In this document: positions 1-8,568 of the stretch, piece by piece
Position numbering within the stretch: the stretch's first letter is position 1
Layout: every line of letters starts with the position of its first letter
Assembly: GCA_019638705.1 (NCBI GenBank)
Contig: JAHBTI010000001.1
Span: 186,001-250,000 of the forward strand
Length of the DNA stretch: 64,000 nucleotides
DNA from: Bacteroidota bacterium
GTDB lineage: Bacteria; Bacteroidota; Bacteroidia; B-17B0; Aurantibacillaceae
Direction: 5' to 3'
Made by a program: the position numbers and the translations under genes
The notes under the pieces: model-generated
The model's input: the letters and a program-made list of their open reading frames with translations, nothing else
Told to the model about the DNA's origin: nothing
The model's database searches: none

Positions 1-63
1 CTTTTCCATTTTTAATCACTTAATCCCAAAATTAAATAACAAACAAACAAACAAATAATTATC

Positions 64-996
64 ATGAAGAAATCAATCTTAATCCTTTCACTTACCGCAG
101 CAATGTTCTCGTGTAAGAAAACCGAAAAAACGGAATTTACCCCAACTGATGTTACAGGCAACAGTGTTGTAAGAGGTAAAGTAACCAAAGAAGTCATTAT
201 TCCTAATGGCTCTGCAAACTGGTCAAACAGTACTGTGGGTGCTGCCGGTGTTAAAGTTAATGTTACCATCCGTAAAAGTTCTTTGTACCCTAACTCTAAC
301 GCTCAGGGTGCAGATGTATATAGCACAACTACCGACAGCCTTGGTAACTATGCTATTACCGTAAAAAGCAATGCTGCGGGGGTAAATGCCTCTATTTCTT
401 TTGACGGCTTTATCAGCACTTTGGATACCGTAATAAACGGTGTTACCAAAACAGGTTTGTCTGCCAGCTACAGCGGAAACGTTCAAAACCGCACCCTGAT
501 TATGGGACAAAGCGCGCAGGTGGACTATAACAGCAATGCTACCACAGCGGCTAATCCTAATAACATTAAAATAGGTACGGCTACTGTTACAGGAAGTCTT
601 GGAATACGCCACTACACAAGAGGCACAGAAGCAAGCACAAGCACCATAGTGTTTGATACTACCATTGCTCTTGCAAACCGTGTGGTTTACCTTGATTTCA
701 GCAAAGACCCTACGCTTTTAACCACCAAAACTTACACGACTACTACTGATGCTAACGGTAAGTTTACATTCAACGTGAGTACTGTTGCAAGCGGAACTTC
801 AGGGTTCAACGCTCAAAATGCTACCATTTGGATACCTGACATGATTGCTACCCGCGATACGCTTAAAGCACCGAGCAGCAGAGTTACAGGTAAATCGGGT
901 GTGTTTAACAAAACAACGCTTGGCGTAAACGGCATTTACACAGGCGATATTAAAAATGCGAATTACATTAATTATAATTCTTTCACCCAAGATTAA
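64..996 (+). CDS. Exported lipoprotein with carboxypeptidase-regulatory-like beta modules, function unknown
   Basis: The N-terminus is a lipoprotein signal peptide: KK, a hydrophobic stretch and a lipobox ending at Cys17 (MFSC). The mature protein is rich in Thr, Ser, Asn and Gly. It contains two similar stretches, TTTDSLGNYAITV near residue 100 and TTTDANGKFTFNV near residue 225, which resemble the D-x-x-G-x-(Y/F)-x-(I/F)-x-V core of carboxypeptidase-regulatory-like or prealbumin-like beta domains. I infer a surface or periplasmic lipoprotein with small beta sandwiches. No catalytic motif is visible. The start ATG follows an A-rich leader with four AAAC units. The gene stands alone and ends at a strong terminator. 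Confidence 0.8.
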   Translation: MKKSILILSLTAAMFSCKKTEKTEFTPTDVTGNSVVRGKVTKEVIIPNGSANWSNSTVGAAGVKVNVTIRKSSLYPNSNAQGADVYSTTTDSLGNYAITVKSNAAGVNASISFDGFISTLDTVINGVTKTGLSASYSGNVQNRTLIMGQSAQVDYNSNATTAANPNNIKIGTATVTGSLGIRHYTRGTEASTSTIVFDTTIALANRVVYLDFSKDPTLLTTKTYTTTTDANGKFTFNVSTVASGTSGFNAQNATIWIPDMIATRDTLKAPSSRVTGKSGVFNKTTLGVNGIYTGDIKNANYINYNSFTQD

Positions 997-1017
997 GTTC
1001 TTGTAAAAAACACCATT

Positions 1018-1050
1018 AAAAAAGCCCCGAGTTATACTCGGGGCTTTTTT
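1018..1050. terminator. Bidirectional rho-independent terminator
   Basis: An 8-bp GC-rich stem (GCCCCGAG at 1024-1031 with CTCGGGGC at 1037-1044) has a 5-nt loop, an A run before it and six T after it. It can serve both the rightward lipoprotein gene and the leftward gene ending at 1055. Confidence 0.9.
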
Positions 1051-1054
1051 GTTG

Positions 1055-1720
1055 TCAAACCGATGTTTGTATGCCGTATTTTTTTTCTTGTTCCTTACTT
1101 AGCTCTTCATTTGTCAGTTGCCAAATAGTTTGATGAAAATCCCAATGGTTTTCTGCTGCAATTCTGCTTTTTCCATTTTTCTTTTCTATTATGTATGTCC
1201 AACCCCAATCGCTTTGATAATTTGCGCGTATCACACTAAACTTTTCAAAGTTTTCTACCGAAACATATCGGGAGTTTATTTCTTTGTCTAAAAATTCAGT
1301 TCTTTTATTAGTTTCTGCTTTTGTAACATTGTCTTCTGTGATTTTTTTTATGTCCAATACTTCAATTTCCAGCTTTGCTGTACGATTTCCTACCTCAATA
1401 ACACTTTTTTTACGGCACAAACAAAATAGCATAGAATTAATTCCCAGTTCGGATTCTAATCCCTCGTGTTCGGTATAAGGGTCAAAATATGTTACCCAAA
1501 AACTTTGCGTTAAGTCAAGTTTTAATGCAAAGTTTATAAGTAATTCATATTTTTCGCCTACATTCGGTTTTTCCGGTAATAAGCCTGCCCAGTCTCCACC
1601 TTTCGATTTTTCGTTTCGCCACTGTGCGCAAATTCCAACAATATTTTCTTCATCATGCTTATATTCATAATGTGTGTTGCAACCGTCAATTCCGCAATGC
1701 AATGTTATAATTTCTTGCAT
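1055..1720 (-). CDS. Hypothetical cytoplasmic protein, 221 aa
   Basis: I do not recognise the family. The protein has no signal peptide or membrane segment. It is rich in Lys and Glu, with several Trp (for example SDWGWTY and HWDFHQTIW) and an N-terminal pair of Cys near residues 9-14 (HCGIDGCN). The base composition is more AT-rich than the neighbouring gcvP, as for several other small genes here, which may reflect recent acquisition. It lies downstream of gcvP on the same strand with a 38-nt gap, so read-through is possible, but nothing suggests a link to glycine metabolism. Confidence 0.6.
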   Translation of the reverse strand: MQEIITLHCGIDGCNTHYEYKHDEENIVGICAQWRNEKSKGGDWAGLLPEKPNVGEKYELLINFALKLDLTQSFWVTYFDPYTEHEGLESELGINSMLFCLCRKKSVIEVGNRTAKLEIEVLDIKKITEDNVTKAETNKRTEFLDKEINSRYVSVENFEKFSVIRANYQSDWGWTYIIEKKNGKSRIAAENHWDFHQTIWQLTNEELSKEQEKKYGIQTSV

Positions 1721-1758
1721 GGTTCAGGTGTTCTCAATATGGCGAATACACTTAGTAT

Positions 1759-4623
1759 TTACGCAACTATCTCGTCAACATACGCCTCAATCGGAGGGCA
1801 GGAACAAACCAAATTTCTATCGCCGTAAGCGTTATCTACTTTGCCAACGCTAACCCAAAATTTATTGTCGCGCACCCAAGTTAAAGGATAGGCTGCTTTT
1901 TGGCGGCTGTACGGTTTTTTCCAATCGTCGCTTACTACCAATTTTGCAGTGTGTGGCGCATTTTTAATTACGTTGTCCGCTTTGTCAAATTTACCCGTTT
2001 CAATTTCTTTCACTTCGTTGCGAATGCTAATCATCGCTTCGCAAAAACGGTCAAGTTCGGCTTTGCTTTCGCTTTCAGTCGGTTCAACCATCAACGTATC
2101 ATGTACAGGGAAAGAAACTGTTGGTGCGTGGAAACCGTAATCCATTAAGCGTTTGGCAATATCACCTACCTCAACGCCGCTGCTCATTTTAAAATCGGCG
2201 CAAGCCAAAATCATTTCGTGAGCGCAACGTCCGTTTTTACCGTTGTATAAAATTTTGTAGTGGTCTTTTAAACAGTCTTTAATGTAATTCGCGTTCAAGA
2301 TGGCTGTTTCAGTTGCTTGTTTCAAACCGTCCGCACCCAACATCTTAATATAACCGTAAGAGATTAACAAGATTAACGCGCTTCCGTAAGGCGCAGCCGA
2401 AACTGCGGTAATACCTTTGTTTCCGCTTGTGTTCACAATGGTATGCGAAGGCAAGAACGGAACTAATTTTTCCACCACACCAATTGGACCCATGCCGGGA
2501 CCGCCACCGCCGTGAGGAATGGCAAATGTTTTATGCAGGTTTAAGTGACAAACGTCAGCACCAATATTACCGGGAGAAGTTAAACCAACCTGCGCGTTCA
2601 TGTTTGCGCCGTCCATATATACCAAGCCGCCGTTATCGTGAATGAGTTTTGTAATGTCGATAATGGTTTCTTCATACACACCGTAAGTGGAAGGATAAGT
2701 AACCATTAAGCATGACAAATTTTCTTTGTGTTTTTCGGCTTTCTCTTTTAAGTCAGCCACATCAATATTTCCTTTCTCATCGCATTTTACAATCACAATG
2801 CTCATGCCTGCCATAGCCGCACTTGCAGGATTAGTACCGTGAGCTGAAGACGGAATTAACACCACATTTCGGTTAGCGTTTCCGTTAGCAATGTGATACG
2901 CACGAATAACCATTAAACCTGCATATTCGCCTTGCGCACCGCTGTTCGGCTGAAAGCTCATGCGCGAGAAACCTGTAATTTCCGAAAGGTCTTTATTGAG
3001 TTGTTCAATCAATTCGGCGTAACCTTGCGCTTGCTCCACAGGCACAAAAGGGTGAATGTTTGCAAATTCTGCCCAAGTAATCGGCAACAATTCAGAAGCC
3101 GCGTTCAATTTCATAGTGCAAGAGCCAAGCGAAATCATGGAATGAACCAAAGACAAATCTTTATTTTCCAAACGTTTGATGTAACGCATCATTTCGCTTT
3201 CGCTGTGATAGGTGTTGAACGTAGGGTGCGTTAAGTAAGAAGATTTGCGTTCGGCAAAAGTTCCTTGAATTAAGTTTTGAGTTTTATAGTTTGAAGTTTG
3301 AAGTTTTGTTCCTTTAGCTTCTGCAAAGATTGAAAGAATATCGTTCAAATCATTTTCTTCAACGGTTTGGTCTAAAGAAATGGCAATATTTTTATCGTCA
3401 ATATAACGGAAGTTGATTTCTTTTGCCTCCGCCAAAGCGCGTACTTTCTTGCTGTCTGCCGCTACAACAATGGTGTCAAAAAACAATTTTGTTTTTACCT
3501 CGTAGCCTAATTTTTTTAATTCTGATGCAATAAAAGCCGTTGCGCCATGTACATTTTCGGCAATAGCTTTAATACCTTCCTGCCCGTGATACACAGCGTA
3601 CATGCTCGCCATAATTGCCAACAAAGCCTGTGCGGTACAAATATTAGACGTGGCTTTGTCGCGTTTAATGTGTTGTTCGCGGGTTTGCAATGCCATGCGC
3701 AAAGCGTGATTTCCTTGTGCATCAACCGAAACGCCGATGATACGACCCGGCATTAAGCGTTTGTAATTTTCGCTGCAAGCAAAAAATGCTGCATGAGGTC
3801 CGCCGTAACCCAAAGGCACACCGAAACGTTGCGAGTTGCCGAAAACGCAATCTGCGCCCCATTCGCCCGGAGGCGTTAATAATGCCAATGCCAATAAATC
3901 AGTTGCAACGGCTACCTGAATTTCACTTGCTTTACATGAAGCAACAAAATTTTTGTAATCGTTTACTTCGCCGTTAATGTCAGGATATTGTAATAACACG
4001 CCGAAGAACGAAGCGTCTAATTTTGTAGAGTTAATGTCGCCCACTACTAATTCAATTCCGTAAGGAAGTGCGCGGGTTTTCATCACGTCAATGGTTTGCG
4101 GAAAAGCGGTGCTGCTCACCAAAAATTTATGTGCGGTTTGTTTTGCTTTACTGCGGTTATGATAAAACATAAACATCGCCTCTGCTGCTGCGGTGGCTTC
4201 GTCTAAAAGGGAAGCGTTGGCGATTGGCATGGCGGTTAAATCCATCACCATGGTTTGGAAATTCAAAATCGCTTCCAAACGACCTTGCGAAATCTCTGCC
4301 TGATAAGGCGTGTAAGCCGTGTACCAACCCGGGTTTTCCAACACGTTGCGTTGAATGACTGCAGGTAAAATAGTATTGTAATAGCCCAAGCCGATGTAAG
4401 AACGGAATTGTTTGTTCTTTTTGCCGAGGGCTTTTAAATGTTTATGATACTGATATTCGCTCATGGCAGGCGCAATGTTTAGCGGCTGTTTGAGGCGAAT
4501 GTTTGGCGGAACTGTTTGATTAATTAATTCATCTACGCTTGCAACGCCGATTTTTTTAAGCATAGCTTTTACCTCTTCGGCGCGAGGACCGTTATGACGG
4601 CTCACAAATTTTTCGGTGGTCAT
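1759..4623 (-). CDS. gcvP: Glycine dehydrogenase (decarboxylating), P protein of the glycine cleavage system
   Basis: This PLP enzyme decarboxylates glycine and passes the aminomethyl group to the lipoyl arm of GcvH. At 954 aa it has the full single-chain length, with N-terminal and C-terminal PLP-transferase-like halves. The C-terminal half carries the glycine-rich motif HKTFAIPHGGGGPGMGP, whose Lys698 is the expected Schiff-base lysine. The N-terminal half retains FGVPLGYGGPHAAFFA. A linker near residues 435-455 contains a low-complexity stretch (KLQTSNYKTQNLIQ) encoded by AGTTTGAAGTTTGAAG-type DNA, which looks like captured intergenic sequence. gcvT and gcvH are not in the window, so the partners are encoded elsewhere. 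A perfect -7 element lies just upstream. Confidence 0.97.
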   Translation of the reverse strand: MTTEKFVSRHNGPRAEEVKAMLKKIGVASVDELINQTVPPNIRLKQPLNIAPAMSEYQYHKHLKALGKKNKQFRSYIGLGYYNTILPAVIQRNVLENPGWYTAYTPYQAEISQGRLEAILNFQTMVMDLTAMPIANASLLDEATAAAEAMFMFYHNRSKAKQTAHKFLVSSTAFPQTIDVMKTRALPYGIELVVGDINSTKLDASFFGVLLQYPDINGEVNDYKNFVASCKASEIQVAVATDLLALALLTPPGEWGADCVFGNSQRFGVPLGYGGPHAAFFACSENYKRLMPGRIIGVSVDAQGNHALRMALQTREQHIKRDKATSNICTAQALLAIMASMYAVYHGQEGIKAIAENVHGATAFIASELKKLGYEVKTKLFFDTIVVAADSKKVRALAEAKEINFRYIDDKNIAISLDQTVEENDLNDILSIFAEAKGTKLQTSNYKTQNLIQGTFAERKSSYLTHPTFNTYHSESEMMRYIKRLENKDLSLVHSMISLGSCTMKLNAASELLPITWAEFANIHPFVPVEQAQGYAELIEQLNKDLSEITGFSRMSFQPNSGAQGEYAGLMVIRAYHIANGNANRNVVLIPSSAHGTNPASAAMAGMSIVIVKCDEKGNIDVADLKEKAEKHKENLSCLMVTYPSTYGVYEETIIDITKLIHDNGGLVYMDGANMNAQVGLTSPGNIGADVCHLNLHKTFAIPHGGGGPGMGPIGVVEKLVPFLPSHTIVNTSGNKGITAVSAAPYGSALILLISYGYIKMLGADGLKQATETAILNANYIKDCLKDHYKILYNGKNGRCAHEMILACADFKMSSGVEVGDIAKRLMDYGFHAPTVSFPVHDTLMVEPTESESKAELDRFCEAMISIRNEVKEIETGKFDKADNVIKNAPHTAKLVVSDDWKKPYSRQKAAYPLTWVRDNKFWVSVGKVDNAYGDRNLVCSCPPIEAYVDEIVA

Positions 4624-4649
4624 GTTTTAACTTAAAGATTTTGAGGCGA

Positions 4650-4657
4650 CAAATGTA
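4650..4657 (-). promoter_or_regulatory. Promoter -7 element of gcvP
   Basis: On the minus strand this reads TACATTTG, a perfect match to the Bacteroidota -7 consensus TAnnTTTG. The predicted transcription start lies about 20 nt before the gcvP start codon. Confidence 0.6.
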
Positions 4658-4754
4658 GGAATTTTCGGGGATTTTGGAAGAGGTGATGAAGCCATGAATG
4701 GCAGGGATTTGCACAATTTTTTTTGTGCCACAGATTTCACAGAAAAATTACTGA

Positions 4755-5009
4755 CTAATGTGATTTGGTTTTTTTCCAATCCAGCGATTTAATGTGTTTA
4801 TGAATAGCAGCGAAAGTATCTTCCATACTAATTCCTGTTGCCCACTTTTTTTCAAATTCGGGGTCGTAAGGGTCTGTTGCTTCTTCTGTAAAGCCCACTT
4901 TTTTTAAGAGAGGCTGCAACTCTTTTCCATATTTTTTATAATCAAAGGTAACAGACTTAATGCTGCCGTTAGCCGTTTTTGTTACCGAAATACCTGCTGC
5001 CTGTGCCAT
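4755..5009 (-). CDS. Small hypothetical protein, 84 aa, antitoxin-like composition
   Basis: A short, Lys-rich soluble protein that starts MAQAAGISVTKTANG and contains SVTFDYKKYGKEL. Short Bacteroidota proteins with this kind of N-terminal strand-turn-strand are often found next to RelE/ParE-type toxins, but no toxin gene lies beside this one. The neighbours are gcvP (131 nt away, same strand) and an unrelated lipoprotein. I list it as a real gene because it has a clear ATG, a plausible protein composition and no competing frame. The antitoxin idea is only inference. Confidence 0.55.
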   Translation of the reverse strand: MAQAAGISVTKTANGSIKSVTFDYKKYGKELQPLLKKVGFTEEATDPYDPEFEKKWATGISMEDTFAAIHKHIKSLDWKKTKSH

Positions 5010-5069
5010 AATGTTTGCGATTTTAATTTATCCGAAATTACAGAAAATAACTGAGGTTTTAAAACATGA

Positions 5070-5101
5070 TTGGTTTGGTTAAATGTGAAAGGTTATTTTT
5101 G
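5070..5101 (+). promoter_or_regulatory. Promoter (-33 TTG and -7 TATTTTTG)
   Basis: TTG at 5070-5072 and TATTTTTG at 5094-5101, separated by 21 bp, match both Bacteroidota promoter elements. Transcription would start near 5106, some 50 nt before the lipoprotein gene at 5158. An inverted repeat, GCCAACAGTTGGC (5111-5123), falls in the leader. Confidence 0.6.
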
Positions 5102-5157
5102 TGAGGACAAGCCAACAGTTGGCAGTAAGTGTGGCAAAATAGCAATACAATAAGAAA

Positions 5158-5694
5158 ATGAAAAAAATCTACATAGCAATAATAATCGTTTTGATACTTG
5201 GCTGTAATCATCAAAAAAATCAAAAAGACTACGGACAATTATTTACGGACAACTACAAGAAATTACCTCTCGTTTCTTTACCACTAACAACTCAGTCATT
5301 TGGAGACATTCGTTTTTCTACTCGGATAAATGAAATTACAGACACGACCATAAATAAAATTTTCGGACATGGTTGGGGTTATACAATTGGACGACTTTCA
5401 AACAATAAAAATCATTTTGCTGTTTTATCATTCTTCCCAGATGACGTGGGGACACCTTTAGTTACAACATATTCGGAAAGCGGGACACAACTTGACAGTT
5501 TGTGGCTTTTTGACGACAGACCAGCAGCGACAATCGGACTAATTTCTAAGCAATATGTAACCATTACTCCAGAATTTTTAATTCAATTTACCGATAGTTC
5601 ATTCTATCTTGACACGCTTGATAATATCATAAGTTCAGAGGTAATTCAAAAGACATTTTATATTGACAATAGTGGAAAGTTTAAACAACAATAA
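5158..5694 (+). CDS. Small lipoprotein, 178 aa, function unknown
   Basis: The N-terminus MKKIYIAIIIVLILGC is a short lipoprotein signal with lipobox LGC. The rest is a soluble, Asn/Asp/Thr-rich chain with no motif that I recognise. The gene is AT-rich and its codon use differs from the nos genes that follow. It is flanked by GCCAACAGTTGGC before the gene and GTTGCCAAC just after it (near 5705). That flanking pattern suggests a small accessory gene inserted at this site, but I see no recombinase or terminal duplication. It has its own promoter. Confidence 0.65.
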   Translation: MKKIYIAIIIVLILGCNHQKNQKDYGQLFTDNYKKLPLVSLPLTTQSFGDIRFSTRINEITDTTINKIFGHGWGYTIGRLSNNKNHFAVLSFFPDDVGTPLVTTYSESGTQLDSLWLFDDRPAATIGLISKQYVTITPEFLIQFTDSSFYLDTLDNIISSEVIQKTFYIDNSGKFKQQ

Positions 5695-5894
5695 CAGAAC
5701 ATCAGTTGCCAACATTGTAACCGTTATACAATCCCTTCAAAAAAATAATTTCCTAAAAAGCCTCTATACTGAAAATGTATATTTGCAATCTTCCTGCTGA
5801 AACACGCCTGTCATCAGTCAAAATTCCACATTCAAACCCTCTCATTTTTAGAGCATTAAAAAAAGCTAACTAAAATCATAATTTATTTTCGGGT

Positions 5895-5914
5895 TTTATG
5901 ACTTAAATCATAAA
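5895..5914 (+). promoter_or_regulatory. CRP/FNR-family operator of the nos operon
   Basis: The 20-bp site TTTATGACTTAAATCATAAA is palindromic except for one symmetric pair. It has the TGA-N6-TCA half-site spacing of CRP/FNR proteins. Its centre (5904.5) is 36.5 bp from the last base of the -7 element at 5934-5941, so it would sit near -41.5, the class II activator position. The likely binder is the regulator encoded at 20272-21006. Confidence 0.8.
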
Positions 5915-5933
5915 CGTAAGCGAAACGGTGTAA

Positions 5934-5941
5934 TACCTTTG
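5934..5941 (+). promoter_or_regulatory. Promoter -7 element of the nos operon
   Basis: TACCTTTG is a perfect TAnnTTTG match. No -33 TTG is present at the usual spacing, which fits a promoter that depends on the activator site upstream. Transcription is predicted near 5946, about 20 nt before the first ATG. Confidence 0.7.
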
Positions 5942-5966
5942 CTCCAAAATAACGCAAAATCAAATT

Positions 5967-6464
5967 ATGAATACAAGTATGAAAAAAGCAGTCATTGCAA
6001 TCGCGGGCTTCTCACTTACAGCAGCCGTGCTCGTTTCCTGCGGAGGAGGCAGTTCAAGCGGTCAAACAAAAAGCACCGCCCGTGAAACCTCAGAAACACT
6101 AACCACAGATGATTATGACCCTAATCGCGGTGAGGGTAAATTTGATGAAAGTAATGTGGAAGCCGGCGCATTAAATATGGCTATGGCTGAAAAAGGCGAA
6201 GCCATTTCGGGTACAAAATGCCTGTCGTGCCACAAGCTAAGCGATGAAAAATTAGTTGGTCCGGGTTGGGAAGGCGTTACCGAAAGACGGTCGCTGCACT
6301 GGATTATGAATTTTATTACCAATCCTGACCCGATGATTGACAAAGACCCCGAAGTGCAGGCGCAGTTAGAATTGTGTTTGGTGCGTATGCCCAATCAAAA
6401 CCTTGCCGACGAGGAAGCCAGAGAAATTGTGGAATTTATGCGCAAGAACGACGGAGTTAAATAA
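5967..6464 (+). CDS. Monohaem cytochrome c lipoprotein of the nos operon
   Basis: An exported electron carrier, probably the donor to NosZ. It has a lipoprotein signal with lipobox LVSC (Cys25) and a Ser/Gly/Thr linker. One haem site, CLSCH, is at residues 85-89, and Met141 in VRMPNQ is the likely sixth ligand. The domain is of the short single-haem cytochrome c type. It opens the nos operon and is followed by nosZ after 28 nt. Cytochrome c genes directly before nosZ are common in clade II nos clusters. A second in-frame ATG at 5979 is an alternative start. The donor role is inferred from position. Confidence 0.88.
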   Translation: MNTSMKKAVIAIAGFSLTAAVLVSCGGGSSSGQTKSTARETSETLTTDDYDPNRGEGKFDESNVEAGALNMAMAEKGEAISGTKCLSCHKLSDEKLVGPGWEGVTERRSLHWIMNFITNPDPMIDKDPEVQAQLELCLVRMPNQNLADEEAREIVEFMRKNDGVK

Positions 6465-6492
6465 TTTAGTTACACCAAAAACATAAAATAAT

Positions 6493-8469
6493 ATGAAATC
6501 TTCAAAAATAATTATTGGTTTGCTCTCAGCTGCTGCTGTGGCTATAGTAGCCTGCAAGCCTAAAAGCACAAGCAATGCCGTTAGCGGCGATGCGGCATCA
6601 AAAGTGTATGTTGCTCCAGGCAAATACGATGAATTTTATAACTTCGTTTCGGGCGGTTTCAGCGGGCAGCTCAGCGTGTATGGTTTGCCAAGTGGCAGAT
6701 TGTTGCGCGTAATTCCCGTGTTTTCTATGGACCCCGAAAAAGGCTGGGGTTTCAGCGAAGAAACAAAACCCATGCTTAACACCTCGCACGGTTTTGTGCC
6801 TTGGGACGATTTGCATCACGTTGAAATGTCGATGACCGACGGTATTGCAGACGGTAAATGGGCATTTGTAAACGGAAACAATACACCGCGTTTGGCGCGT
6901 GTGGATTTAACAACGTTTCGTACTGCCGAAATTATAGAGCTGCCAAACAGCGGCGGTAATCACAGTTCGCCGTTCGGTACTGAAAACTCGGAATACATTG
7001 TGGCAGGTACACGTTTCAGCGTGCCGTCTGATGCCAACAGCGATGTCTCTATTGAAAGTTACAAAGAAAACTTTAAAGGACATATCAGTTTTGTGAGTGT
7101 GGACAAAGAAAGCGGCGAAATGAACATTGCTTTTCAGTTAAAAACACCCGGTGTAAACTTTGACCTTGCCCGCACAGGCAAAGGCAAATCGCATGGCTGG
7201 TTTTTCTTCAGCACTTACAATACCGAACAGGCAAATACCTTGCAGGAAGTAAACGCTTCGCAAAAAGACAAAGATTTTATTATGGCGGTGAACTGGAAAA
7301 AAGCTGAGGAATACATAAAAGCAGGTAAAGGTGCCAAACAAAAAGTAAAATATGCGCACAATGTTTTTGACGAACATACACACACTGCAACATCGGTTAT
7401 TAAAGATGAAGTAACTGTTTTAGATGTAGCAGAGTATCCTGATATTGTGTATTTCATTCCTTGTCCTAAATCGCCGCACGGCTGCGATGTGGACCCGACA
7501 GGCGAATACATTGTAGGAAGCGGTAAATTGGCTGCCTTGTTGCCTGTGTTCAGTTTTGACAAAATTCAAAAAGCCATTGCCGATAAAGCCTTTGAAAGTG
7601 AAACTTATTCGGGCATTCCTGTTATTAAATACGAAGCTGCTTTATACGGTGAAGTTCAAAAACCGGGCTTAGGTCCTTTGCACACCGAGTTTGATGCCAA
7701 CGGAAATGCTTATACCTCTTTCTTTGTGTCATCGGAAGTAGTAAAATGGAATGTGAAAGATTTGCAAGTGTTAGACAGACAGCCTACGTTTTATTCTGTT
7801 GGTCACTTAATGGTTCCGGGCGGAAACACCAAAAAACCTTTGGGTAAATATTTGGTGGCTTATAACAAAATTACCAAAGACCGTTATTTGCCAACAGGAC
7901 CTGAATTATCGCAAAGCGCGCAGCTTTATGATATAAGCGGTGAAAAAATGCAGTTGATACTTGACTTCCCTACCATTGGCGAACCGCACTATGCACAAGC
8001 GGTGGCAGCAGAGCTGATAAAAGACAAACAGGTGAAAATTTTTGACATCAATAAAAATGCACACGCGTTTGTTGCCAAAGGCGAAGCCGAAACAAAAGTG
8101 GAAAGAATAGGAAATCAGGTACACGTTTACCTTACCACCGTGCGTTCACACTTATCACCCGATAAGATTGAAGGTGTGCAGTTGGGCGATAATGTTTATT
8201 TCCACGTTACTAACTTGGAACAAGATTGGGACGTGCCACACGGGTTTGCCATAAAAGGCGCATCAAACGGTGAATTGCTTGTTATGCCGGGCGAAACCAC
8301 TACCTTAAAATGGACACCTGACCGCATAGGCATTTTCCCGATGTACTGCACCGACTTTTGCTCTGCGCTACATCAAGAAATGTCAGGTTATGTGCGTGTG
8401 TCACCTAAAGGAAGTAATGTACCTATCTCTTACGGATTGGGCGATAAAATGACTACCGTTAAAAAATAA
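6493..8469 (+). CDS. nosZ: Nitrous-oxide reductase, clade II (Sec/lipoprotein type)
   Basis: NosZ reduces N2O to N2 in the periplasm, using a CuZ cluster and a CuA centre. At 658 aa it is full length. The N-terminus is a Sec-type signal with lipobox IVAC (Cys21) and no twin-arginine motif, the mark of clade II NosZ. The beta-propeller holds His-containing CuZ motifs such as DLHHVEMS, GNHSSPF, SPHGCDVDPTGEY, GEPHYAQA and NAHAF. The C-terminal cupredoxin domain has the CuA motif CTDFCSALHQEM, with Cys619, Cys623, His627 and Met630. All key ligands I can identify are intact. A terminator follows directly, so nosZ may be expressed above the downstream assembly genes. Confidence 0.98.
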   Translation: MKSSKIIIGLLSAAAVAIVACKPKSTSNAVSGDAASKVYVAPGKYDEFYNFVSGGFSGQLSVYGLPSGRLLRVIPVFSMDPEKGWGFSEETKPMLNTSHGFVPWDDLHHVEMSMTDGIADGKWAFVNGNNTPRLARVDLTTFRTAEIIELPNSGGNHSSPFGTENSEYIVAGTRFSVPSDANSDVSIESYKENFKGHISFVSVDKESGEMNIAFQLKTPGVNFDLARTGKGKSHGWFFFSTYNTEQANTLQEVNASQKDKDFIMAVNWKKAEEYIKAGKGAKQKVKYAHNVFDEHTHTATSVIKDEVTVLDVAEYPDIVYFIPCPKSPHGCDVDPTGEYIVGSGKLAALLPVFSFDKIQKAIADKAFESETYSGIPVIKYEAALYGEVQKPGLGPLHTEFDANGNAYTSFFVSSEVVKWNVKDLQVLDRQPTFYSVGHLMVPGGNTKKPLGKYLVAYNKITKDRYLPTGPELSQSAQLYDISGEKMQLILDFPTIGEPHYAQAVAAELIKDKQVKIFDINKNAHAFVAKGEAETKVERIGNQVHVYLTTVRSHLSPDKIEGVQLGDNVYFHVTNLEQDWDVPHGFAIKGASNGELLVMPGETTTLKWTPDRIGIFPMYCTDFCSALHQEMSGYVRVSPKGSNVPISYGLGDKMTTVKK

Positions 8470-8498
8470 GATAATTCAAAACTCATAAATTTTTAATA

Positions 8499-8542
8499 GG
8501 GCAGGGCAGTTTATCGGATACGAAGCTGCCCTGCCTTTTTTT
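8499..8542 (+). terminator. Intercistronic terminator between nosZ and nosL
   Basis: A perfect 10-bp stem, GGCAGGGCAG (8500-8509) with CTGCCCTGCC (8526-8535), has a 16-nt loop and is followed by seven T. It is a strong intrinsic terminator inside the nos operon. No new -7 element is evident before nosL, so partial read-through is the likely route to the distal genes. Confidence 0.88.
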
Positions 8543-8568
8543 AGAAAAGATAAATCCTGTTGAATAAC

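Noticed and set aside
4690..4750. Fourth copy of an interspersed repeat (TGCCACAGATTTCACAG segment)
   Set aside because: It resembles dispersed repeats of this phylum but does not match either family in this window over a useful length.
5778..5785. TATATTTG as a second nos promoter
   Set aside because: It matches the -7 consensus but lies about 180 bp upstream without a -33 element or operator. AT-rich DNA gives such matches by chance.
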